A stretch of 43,959 nucleotides of DNA from positions 1 through 43,959 of the forward strand of contig JAITQA010000046.1 of NCBI GenBank assembly GCA_031289145.1, written 5' to 3'. Position numbers and translations under genes: made by a program. The stretch comes from Dysgonamonadaceae bacterium (lineage in GTDB: Bacteria; Bacteroidota; Bacteroidia; Bacteroidales; Azobacteroidaceae). The notes below the pieces were generated by a model. It did not search any database and had not been told where the DNA came from. It saw only the letters and a program-made list of their open reading frames with translations. Below, piece after piece: positions 35,801 through 41,929 of this stretch (position 1 is the first letter of the stretch; each line of letters opens with the position of its first letter).

Positions 35801-38351
35801 TGTTCACGATGGGGAGAATTTTGTAGTCCTGAAAGTTGATAATACACGTCGCATAGAGGCTATCCCCACAATCAACAGTGACTGGTGGAATTATGGAGGC
35901 ATTACGCGGTCGGTCAATCTGGTAGAAGCGCCGAAAACGTTTATTTGCGATTATTTTATTCAGTTGGCAAAAGGGAAAAGTCAACAGATTGAGGGTTACG
36001 TTCGTTTATCCGGTGCAAGCGCTCAGCAAAAAGTAAGGATAAACATTCCGGAATTGAAATTTGCGCAGACCTTTACTACCGATGCCTCGGGATATGCAAA
36101 AATCAGTTTCACGCAGAAACCTATTTTATGGTCACCGGAAAATCCTAAATTGTACGATGTGTCGATAACAGCGGGAGATGATAGCATCATCGACCGGATT
36201 GGTTTCAGAACAATTGAAACCAAGGGACAGGATATCCTTCTCAATGGACAACCGATATTTTTGCGTGGCGTCTGTATCCATGAGGAAGCGGCCTACAGAG
36301 GCGGTCGTGCGCACAGTGCAGAAGATGCGCGGATACTGCTTACATGGGCCAAGGATATGGGTTGTAATTTTGTTCGCCTGACACATTATCCACACAGTGA
36401 GCAAATGATTCGGGAAGCGGAACGAATGGGAATTCTCGTATGGTCGGAAATACCACTCTACTGGACTATTCAATGGGAAAATCCCGATGTACTTGTCAAT
36501 GCGAAAAATCAGTTTTTCGAAATGTTTAACCGCGATAAAAACAGGGCTGCGGTCATCCTCTGGTCGCTGGCGAACGAAACACCTTTAGGAGACGCCCGGT
36601 TGACATTTTTGAAATCATTATCACAATACATTCGCAGTCTGGATTCGACGCGCCTGTTAACGGCAGCCCTGGAAACCCATAGCGAAAAAGACAATCCGAA
36701 TACAATTATCATAAACGATCCTTTGGGCGAATACTTGGATGTGCTCGGTTGCAATGAGTATTACGGCTGGTATAACGGGCTTCCGGACAAATCTCCAACA
36801 CTTTCATGGGAAACAACTTACGACAAACCGTTAATAATGAGCGAATTTGGAGCCGGAGCTTTATATGGAAAGCATGGTGATAAATTAGACCGGTGGACGG
36901 AAGAATACCAGGAATATTTCTTTGCGGAAAATCTGAAAATGCTGAAGAAAGTCCCATTTCTCCGTGGAACAACCCCCTGGGTACTGATGGATTTTCGTTC
37001 TCCCAAAAGACCTTTATCCGGCATTCAGGATTATTACAACCGGAAAGGCTTGATTTCCGATCAAGGCAATAAGAAAAAGGCATTTTATACCATGCGGAAT
37101 TTTTATCAGGAGATTACGCCCGACAATACTTCCATTGAGGCGGACGGACACAGCAAACTGTATGTGCCGGTCAAAAAGATTACCGCTCAACCGGGCTATC
37201 ACTGGTTTGCCTATTACGACAAAATACAGGTTGATCCGTCTAACCGGTATGTATTAGCTATGCAAACGACATTTGAACATCGATCGCCAACGCCGGAAGA
37301 TGTGATTGAAATCGGAATGATTGATTTGCACAATCGCTGTGAATGGATTAAATTAGGAGAATCGCATGCGTGGGGATGGCAGCAAGGATGCCAATTGCAA
37401 TTTATTCCGGGTTCAAAAAATGAAATTGTCTGGAATGACAAAGAAGGCGAGCGTTTTGTATGTCACATTATGAACATTGAAACCCGTCAAAAACGGACCA
37501 TTCCCTGGTCTATTTACGCCCTAAGTCCTGATGGGAAATGGGCTGTAACTACCGACTATCGCCGGGTAAACGACACCCGTCCCGGATACGGATACGCAGG
37601 TATTCCGGACCCGTATAAAGATCAATTGGCGCCTGACAGTTCCGGTATCTGGAAAATCGACATGCGAACAGGAGAAGCGCAATTGCTGATATCTATCGCT
37701 CAGGTAGCCGGCATTAAAAATCCTTATGACACAGAAACCGCCGATGCCAAACACTGGTTTAATCATTTGTTGGTAAACCCCGATGGTACCCGCTTTATTT
37801 TCCTGCATCGATGGAGATATCCGGATGCGGAACGAACAAGCAAATACGCAGATGTGGGTGGATGGGGAACCCGGATGTTGACTGCTGCCGCCGATGGATC
37901 CGATATCCGTATCATTGATCCGTATAATTACACATCGCATTTTATCTGGCGCGACCCATCGCATATCCTGGCTTGGACACGTATTCCGGATACCGGTTTC
38001 GGGTTTTTCCTCTTCAAGGATTCCGGAAAAGAAAGCATAGAACAGATAGGCAAAGGCGTGATGACGGTCAATGGTCATTGCACCTATCTTCCCGGCAACG
38101 AATGGATACTGAACGACACCTATCCCAGCAAAGATGCCCTTTTGCAATCGGTATACCTTTATCATGTACCTACCGGAAAACGGGTGCCCTTGGCCGATTT
38201 TTACGCTCCACCCGAATACAAGGGGGAATGGAGATGCGATACCCATCCGCGTAGCACCATTGACGGTAATTACGTAATTGTTGATTCGCCCAACCAGGAT
38301 GGGAGGCAGATGTATTTGCTGGATATCAGGGACATTGTTGGTAAAAAATAA
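32847..38351 (+). CDS. Four-module pectin enzyme: GH105 + GH28 + GH2 + beta-propeller
   Basis: This 1834-residue exported protein (signal to VLSAQ) has four parts. Residues about 30-368 are a GH105 unsaturated rhamnogalacturonyl hydrolase (RGTCINYMEVCNWLGAL, WIDDMYM with Asp166/167, FFWGRGNGWMAAGM, DCWAETSGSAMF). Residues about 375-850 are GH28 (VWDVYDYGAQGDG, NTDG at 565-568, SGDDG with Asp588-589, ASGIKMGTES). Residues about 858-1422 are a GH2 beta-glycosidase (LDGQWQI, LRGVCIHEE, acid/base Glu1244 in WSLANE, nucleophile Glu1333 in IMSEFGAG). Residues about 1425-1834 are a beta-propeller resembling oligogalacturonate lyase-type (PL22-like) repeats (ALSPDGKWAV, LVNPDGTRFIFLHRWR). No internal signal peptide or stop separates them. 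It could debranch and depolymerise one substrate in series. The propeller assignment is the weakest. Confidence 0.87.
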   Translation: MKQLIFIITFCMLPVVLSAQNNQLSDFPAGSTPQEIGNLMGKRFIQLNKHTLYRGTCINYMEVCNWLGALRYAERVGNRELIRQLQDRFAPLFAVEKAIVPEPLNVDLAVFGALPLELYKITGDKRYFDMGLAYADAQWTLPTNATEAQKTWADKGFSWHTRLWIDDMYMITILQAQAYKITGDRKYIDRAAKEMVVYLDSLQKSNGLFYHAPDVPFFWGRGNGWMAAGMTELLNALPADNPDRPRIMKAYLTMMENLKRYQSPSGIWNQLVDAPDCWAETSGSAMFAFALISGVKAGWLEASVYGDAARQAWLMLVSCINPDGDITDVCVGTNKKNDRQYYYDRPRATGDYHGQAAMLWCAYALLSDTRKEQSVWDVYDYGAQGDGEIVDTKAIQAAIDDCHYAGGGTVCLHNGRFLSGTIYLKSQVSLRIENGATLLGSRFPQDYPVIESKYPSYHGRYITNRMLIYAEDAENISIEGDGIINGRGDEFENINRLDPLTERPKIIHLRGCKQVKIQDLTLRNSASWVQSYLMCADLLINGITVDSRENKDIEKARYADVPGRNTDGLDIVDCRNVRIANCYINSGDDGICLKSFSRNEVCRNITITNCVITTNASGIKMGTESVGGFQDISISNCSIYDTRLGGIDVMCVDGAKIERVIVSNITLRNIKGTAIFVRLGNRGRLHRENEETGIGSVKDISFQNIYGSGIGRYGCSITGIPGAPVENVTLNNINLIFEGGNQPLLFEGTAGKPVTELTADNVPEFEEKHPRGDMFGKLPAYGFYVRHVRNIRFDGVRLNTAKEDSRPAVIFDDVKDVTTNGLITGTSAVPVNEKDSPIKENVKSYSRDIQLLNVYNRRPVSLDGQWQIIIDPMETGYYDYRYKPKPNGFFQNEKVKDKTELVEYHFDSGDHLNVPGDWNSQKQELLWYEGTIWYKKDFTFRKNPDKRVFLYFGAVNYEAKVYLNGQKLGEHTGGFTPFSFEVTDVVHDGENFVVLKVDNTRRIEAIPTINSDWWNYGGITRSVNLVEAPKTFICDYFIQLAKGKSQQIEGYVRLSGASAQQKVRINIPELKFAQTFTTDASGYAKISFTQKPILWSPENPKLYDVSITAGDDSIIDRIGFRTIETKGQDILLNGQPIFLRGVCIHEEAAYRGGRAHSAEDARILLTWAKDMGCNFVRLTHYPHSEQMIREAERMGILVWSEIPLYWTIQWENPDVLVNAKNQFFEMFNRDKNRAAVILWSLANETPLGDARLTFLKSLSQYIRSLDSTRLLTAALETHSEKDNPNTIIINDPLGEYLDVLGCNEYYGWYNGLPDKSPTLSWETTYDKPLIMSEFGAGALYGKHGDKLDRWTEEYQEYFFAENLKMLKKVPFLRGTTPWVLMDFRSPKRPLSGIQDYYNRKGLISDQGNKKKAFYTMRNFYQEITPDNTSIEADGHSKLYVPVKKITAQPGYHWFAYYDKIQVDPSNRYVLAMQTTFEHRSPTPEDVIEIGMIDLHNRCEWIKLGESHAWGWQQGCQLQFIPGSKNEIVWNDKEGERFVCHIMNIETRQKRTIPWSIYALSPDGKWAVTTDYRRVNDTRPGYGYAGIPDPYKDQLAPDSSGIWKIDMRTGEAQLLISIAQVAGIKNPYDTETADAKHWFNHLLVNPDGTRFIFLHRWRYPDAERTSKYADVGGWGTRMLTAAADGSDIRIIDPYNYTSHFIWRDPSHILAWTRIPDTGFGFFLFKDSGKESIEQIGKGVMTVNGHCTYLPGNEWILNDTYPSKDALLQSVYLYHVPTGKRVPLADFYAPPEYKGEWRCDTHPRSTIDGNYVIVDSPNQDGRQMYLLDIRDIVGKK

Positions 38352-38383
38352 TATAAATTCACTAAAAAATAAATTATATACAG

Positions 38384-39070
38384 ATGAAACAGTTTTTATT
38401 AAAAAAAACATTGCTATTAGTAGCCTGTTTGGCTTTAATGTCTTCAGGAGAACCTAAAAAAGAAATATTCTTGATTGGCGATAGTATTTCCGTTCAATAT
38501 TGGCCTTATTTAAAAGAATATTTGTCCGGTTGGGCGGAATTGGAAAGGAAAACAGACGATGGACAAGCGGAGAAAAACTTAGATGTTCCCGCTGGCGCCA
38601 ATGGCGGCGATTCGCGAATGGTAGTGGAATTTCTGCGTTCTAAATTCAAAGACCCTGCTTTTCGTCCCAACTATCTGCTTTTGAATTGCGGGTTACATGA
38701 TATCAAACATGATCCGCAGACCGGTGTCATACAGGTAACAGAAGCGGACTACCGGAAAAATCTGAATGAAATTATCCGCTTACTTCAAAAGAATAAAGTC
38801 AGTCTTGTCTGGATTCGGACAACATGGGTCGTGGATGAAATTCATAATTCAAAATCCGCTTCCATTAGACGTTATGAGGCAGATGTGTTAAAATACAATG
38901 CCATAGCCGATGAGGTTTGCCGAAAACATAAGATACCATCTATTGATTTATATAGTTTCAGTAAACAATTGGGGATAGAGCACATCATAGACCATGTCCA
39001 TTATGATGACGCTACCCGCTCTTTACAAGCGGCTTATATTGCAGGTTTTGTTCAGAATATCCTTTATTAA
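38384..39070 (+). CDS. SGNH/GDSL-family hydrolase, probable pectin acetylesterase
   Basis: This 228-residue exported protein has an N-terminal hydrophobic segment (about 9-20). SGNH blocks are visible: block I IGDSISVQYW with the nucleophile Ser34, block II around AGANGGDSR (Gly), block III LLNCGLHDIK with the Asn, and block V DHVH with Asp203 and His206. All catalytic positions look intact. In this setting it most likely removes acetyl groups from galacturonic acid or rhamnose so that the lyase and GH28 enzymes can act. Family CE12-like or other SGNH esterase families are possible; I cannot choose. The next gene begins 4 bases after its stop. Confidence 0.88.
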   Translation: MKQFLLKKTLLLVACLALMSSGEPKKEIFLIGDSISVQYWPYLKEYLSGWAELERKTDDGQAEKNLDVPAGANGGDSRMVVEFLRSKFKDPAFRPNYLLLNCGLHDIKHDPQTGVIQVTEADYRKNLNEIIRLLQKNKVSLVWIRTTWVVDEIHNSKSASIRRYEADVLKYNAIADEVCRKHKIPSIDLYSFSKQLGIEHIIDHVHYDDATRSLQAAYIAGFVQNILY

Positions 39071-39073
39071 TTC

Positions 39074-40555
39074 ATGACTTATTTTCCAATTAAAAAAAAT
39101 ATTCTCTACAAGACCGTCATAGTCGCATACATGCTGGTATTGTTGCTTTTATACGCCATAAACGGATTTTCTCAAACGATGGGTGTATGGGACGTTTATT
39201 CTTTCGGCGCCAAAGGTGATGGGAAAATTCCGGATACACAGGCAATACAGATGGCGATTGACGACTGTTATCGTGCCGGAGGAGGGAAAGTGCTTTTGCA
39301 TAACGGGCAATTTCTTTCAGGTACAATACACCTGAAAAGTCAGGTTACGTTACATGTTGCGTCCGGCGCTACCTTGCTGGGAAGCAATTCTCCGGTCGAT
39401 TACCCCCTTACATCAACACAATACATGTCGACTTCGGGTGATTATCTTATCGACAGAACACTGATTTTCGCTGAAGGAGCAGAGAATATCGCTATCACGG
39501 GAAACGGTATTATAAACGGCAATGGCGATGAACTGGACACAATGGAAAAACCACGTCCGCATATCATTCATTTCAGATACTGTAAGCATGTCAAAGTGCG
39601 CAACATCCACTTGTACAATGCCGCATTTTGGGTACAAAAATACCAATCGTGCGAAAACTTGCTGATTGACGGAATCACAGTAGATTCCAGGGAAAACAAG
39701 AATATAGAACAAGCCCGTTTTATTGATGTTCCCGGAGGTAGAAATACCGATGGTTGCAACATTGTGGACTGTAGAAACGTCCGTATTGCAAATTGTACTA
39801 TCAACAGCGGTGATGACGGCATTGTGTTGAAAAGTTTTGCGCAACCGGAAGGCTGTTACAACATTACAGTTACTAATTGCGTTATTTCCACCAACGCATC
39901 CGGCATCAAGATAGGAACGGAGTCGACCGGAGAATTTAAAGATATTTGCATAAACAACTGTACCGTATACAATACCCGGGGCGCTGCTATCGGATTGATG
40001 ACCGTTGACGGTGCAGCAATGGAACGAATTATTGTTTCAAACATCACACTCCTGAATATTAAAGGTGCAGCACTCTTTTTACGAATCGGTAACCGAGGTA
40101 AAATCTATCGGAAAGCGGATAAAAAACCCGGATTGGGAACAATGAAAAATATCCTGATACAAAATATATACGGATCAGAAATAGAACGTTACGGATGTTC
40201 CATAACCGGAATAAACAATTCGCCATTAGAAAATATTTCCATTAGGAATGTTTGTTTGACGTTTAAAGGAGGCGATAAACCCTTGTTTTTTGAAGGCTAT
40301 GAAGGTAGAATTGTTGAAGAATTAACGGTGGATAATGTTCCTGAAATGGAAGACAGTTACCCGAGGAGTGAGATGTTCGGCAAACTTCCTGCTTACGGGT
40401 TTTATGTGCGCCACGTAAACGGTATTGAATTCAATAACATCAAACTGCAATGTAAGGAAGAAGACAAACGTCCGGCATTAGTGACCGATGATGTTCAAAA
40501 CTTATTCATAGTTGATTTTCAGGCAGACACAACAAGCCGGTGCAAAACGTTTTGA
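39074..40555 (+). CDS. GH28-family polygalacturonase-like enzyme, second stand-alone copy
   Basis: This 493-residue exported enzyme has a signal peptide (about 15-35, ending NGFSQ). The GH28 beta-helix begins VWDVYSFGAKGDGKIPDT. NTDGCNIVDCRNV carries the NTD motif, SGDDGIVLKS the Asp pair, ASGIKIGTESTG the GHG-equivalent and LFLRIGNRGK the RIK-equivalent. It is much closer to the GH28 module of the 1834-residue protein than to the GH28 at 26939: the two share the opening, the VDSRENK(D/N)IE segment, DVPG-RNTDG and MFGKLPAYGFYVRHV. This points to duplication within the locus. It is the last gene of the plus-strand set and converges with the porin gene 61 bases further on. Confidence 0.91.
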   Translation: MTYFPIKKNILYKTVIVAYMLVLLLLYAINGFSQTMGVWDVYSFGAKGDGKIPDTQAIQMAIDDCYRAGGGKVLLHNGQFLSGTIHLKSQVTLHVASGATLLGSNSPVDYPLTSTQYMSTSGDYLIDRTLIFAEGAENIAITGNGIINGNGDELDTMEKPRPHIIHFRYCKHVKVRNIHLYNAAFWVQKYQSCENLLIDGITVDSRENKNIEQARFIDVPGGRNTDGCNIVDCRNVRIANCTINSGDDGIVLKSFAQPEGCYNITVTNCVISTNASGIKIGTESTGEFKDICINNCTVYNTRGAAIGLMTVDGAAMERIIVSNITLLNIKGAALFLRIGNRGKIYRKADKKPGLGTMKNILIQNIYGSEIERYGCSITGINNSPLENISIRNVCLTFKGGDKPLFFEGYEGRIVEELTVDNVPEMEDSYPRSEMFGKLPAYGFYVRHVNGIEFNNIKLQCKEEDKRPALVTDDVQNLFIVDFQADTTSRCKTF

Positions 40556-40613
40556 AATAAATTATTTGCAAGAAATGCATCGGACGGGCAAAACAACCGA
40601 CAAGAAGCATCAA

Positions 40614-40713
40614 TTATCAAAAGAACACTTGCAACTGTGTAGCAAAAGCATTGTTTTTGCCGAGCGCCTTGTCGTTCGTATGAATATAATTCAACTGGAT
40701 ACGGCACAAATGC
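40614..40713. repeat. Right copy of the 99-bp direct repeat (porin 3' end)
   Basis: This is the same sequence as 18836-18934, same orientation. It covers the last 31-32 codons and the stop of the intact porin gene plus three bases beyond it. See the left copy for differences. Confidence 0.9.
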
Positions 40714-41699
40714 GCAAAATAGTAGTTGATGCCCGCCGTAATATCCGTTGTTTCGTCTTGTGCCGTAGCGGTATTTTTGTCATAGAAATCACATTTTCCC
40801 AGTGCTTCCCATTTGCCCGGAATAAACTTCCAGACAGCCGAACCATAACAGCCTTTGCGTCGCAAACCGCCGTCATTGGCCGATAGGTATTCCGAACGGC
40901 CGTAAAAATCTTCGCTGTTATATTCCGCACTAAGAGCCAAGGTGTTGCGGACATGGTTGGCGACAGGCAAGTCGGCTGCGGCATAATACAATTTTCCGGA
41001 ATAGACCGAGCCACCTATCCTTAATCCTTTGATTGGCTGCAAATAAGCTGATCCCACAAAATCTTTGTGGTTATTGTTGTCTTTGATGTTCAAGCCGGTT
41101 CCGTTAAAAAGTCCCGCATAATATTCCAAGCGGAAAAAATCATTCTTTTTCAACAATTTACCCGACAATTGCAAGCCTGCATCACGGCCTGATTTGGACG
41201 AAGCAGCCTGTCCTCCCAGCGGTCCGGCAATCCCGAACTGATTAAAATCACCTGACCCTCCCGACATGGCCGTTACCGAGCGGGTAGTATTAATCGTTTC
41301 GATGCGGGTAGACGATATGGGATTCTCAATGGTGAACGGAATTTTGTATTGTCCGAAGCGGATATTCAAGGCATCCGTTGGGAGCCATTCGCCGTACAAT
41401 TCGTGGAGACAAGCATTGGGTCCGAAATCATACATCAGCATGTAGCCGAATTGGTTTTCAGAACCTAAACGGCCTGTTGCATAAATAATTACACGAGTTA
41501 AATCAATCGAATTATTTGCAGTAGTGCGAACTTGTCCTCTACCGGGATATTCGCTGACGTTCCAAACGAGTTGCCCGTAACCGGAAAGCTGAAAAACTTC
41601 ACTTGAAAAAGCATTTTTTGTACTTTGGATAACAGATTGTGCAAATGATGAAGCAAATAGCATCAACATGCAAGATAATAGCAGCAACTTAGGTTTCAT
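40617..41699 (-). CDS. Outer-membrane porin of the phosphate-selective OprO/OprP-like type
   Basis: This 360-residue protein has a signal peptide (MKPKLLLLSCMLMLFASSFAQ) and amphipathic beta strands throughout. These include FQLSGYGQLVWNVSEY, NQFGYMLMYDFG, LHELYGEWLPTDALNIRFGQYKIPFTIENP, and the final ITAGINYYFAHLCRIQLNYI strands ending in Phe, the usual barrel C-terminus. The FGQYKIPF region is typical of OprO/OprP-like porins in Bacteroidetes. The specificity (phosphate, polyphosphate or other) cannot be told. Two in-frame ATGs (41705 and 41699) exist; 41699 gives the cleaner signal peptide. A -7-like TACATTTG lies at 41734-41741. Its 3' end is duplicated at 18839-18940. Confidence 0.87.
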   Translation of the reverse strand: MKPKLLLLSCMLMLFASSFAQSVIQSTKNAFSSEVFQLSGYGQLVWNVSEYPGRGQVRTTANNSIDLTRVIIYATGRLGSENQFGYMLMYDFGPNACLHELYGEWLPTDALNIRFGQYKIPFTIENPISSTRIETINTTRSVTAMSGGSGDFNQFGIAGPLGGQAASSKSGRDAGLQLSGKLLKKNDFFRLEYYAGLFNGTGLNIKDNNNHKDFVGSAYLQPIKGLRIGGSVYSGKLYYAAADLPVANHVRNTLALSAEYNSEDFYGRSEYLSANDGGLRRKGCYGSAVWKFIPGKWEALGKCDFYDKNTATAQDETTDITAGINYYFAHLCRIQLNYIHTNDKALGKNNAFATQLQVFF

Positions 41700-41733
41700 T
41701 GTCATATTATTTTGTTTTTTTGAAATGAAACTG

Positions 41734-41741
41734 CAAATGTA
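41734..41741 (-). promoter_or_regulatory. Possible -7 promoter element of the porin gene
   Basis: On the minus strand TACATTTG matches TAnnTTTG about 35 bases before the porin start and just after the tracrRNA terminator. No convincing TTTG is seen at -33, so this is only a candidate. Confidence 0.38.
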
Positions 41742-41773
41742 CAGAAAATCCTTGAATAACGCTACTGAAACAT

Positions 41774-41800
41774 AAAAAAAAGCGAGATGTAAATCCCGCC
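41774..41800 (-). terminator. Rho-independent terminator of the tracrRNA
   Basis: On the minus strand, GCGGGAT, loop TTAC, ATCTCGC forms a 7-bp stem (41782-41799, one G-U pair), followed at once by eight T residues (41774-41781). This is both the last hairpin and the 3' end of the predicted tracrRNA. Confidence 0.85.
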
Positions 41801-41854
41801 CTCAATGTTTTCACAACGGAATAATCCTTATTGTGAATTGCTTCAAAAATTTGT
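41774..41854 (-). ncRNA. tracrRNA of the type II CRISPR-Cas system
   Basis: This minus-strand RNA of about 80 nt lies directly upstream of cas9 and points away from it. It begins just after a consensus promoter. Its first part (about 41829-41854; on the plus strand ATTGTGAATTGCTTCAAAAA and onward) looks like the complement of a Bacteroidetes type II-C CRISPR repeat, the anti-repeat. Next comes a small nexus-like hairpin (AAGGATTATTCC) and GTTGTGAAAAC, then a GC-rich terminal hairpin with a U-run. Layout, size and position all fit a tracrRNA that pairs with pre-crRNA repeats and loads Cas9. The array is not in the window, so pairing cannot be confirmed here. Confidence 0.82.
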
Positions 41855-41858
41855 GGGG

Positions 41859-41890
41859 CAAATATACGTATTTTTTTTGAATATTGCAAA
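41859..41890 (-). promoter_or_regulatory. tracrRNA promoter
   Basis: On the minus strand TTTG (41887-41890), a 20-base spacer and TATATTTG (41859-41866) match the Bacteroidetes -33/-7 consensus exactly. Transcription would start near 41854. It is interleaved with the opposite-facing cas9 promoter. Confidence 0.8.
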
Positions 41891-41906
41891 TTATATGTTA
41901 ATTTTA
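41876..41906 (+). promoter_or_regulatory. Likely cas9 promoter
   Basis: TTTG (41876-41879), 19 bases, then TAATTTTA (41899-41906) fit the -33/-7 pattern with one mismatch in the last position. The start would fall about 15-20 bases before the ATG at 41930. Its -33 box lies inside the spacer of the tracrRNA promoter, and the tracrRNA -33 box lies inside its own spacer. Confidence 0.6.
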
Positions 41907-41929
41907 CGGCAATTAAAAAACAAAGGATT

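Noticed and set aside
37521-38411. 296-residue open frame on the minus strand
   Set aside because: It lies fully antisense to the propeller part of the large pectin enzyme; the plus-strand frame has clear domain motifs and this one has none.
19005-40555. An integrative element with its own integrase, suggested by the flanking repeats
   Set aside because: No integrase, relaxase, transposase or plasmid gene is seen between the repeats, so I report the repeats but not a complete mobile element.
40556-40613. A bidirectional terminator between the converging GH28 and porin genes
   Set aside because: I found no convincing stem with a T-run on either strand in this gap.
41829-41857. A degenerate CRISPR array upstream of cas9
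   Set aside because: There is only one repeat-like copy, followed by a nexus-like hairpin and terminator on the minus strand, which fits a tracrRNA anti-repeat and not an array.
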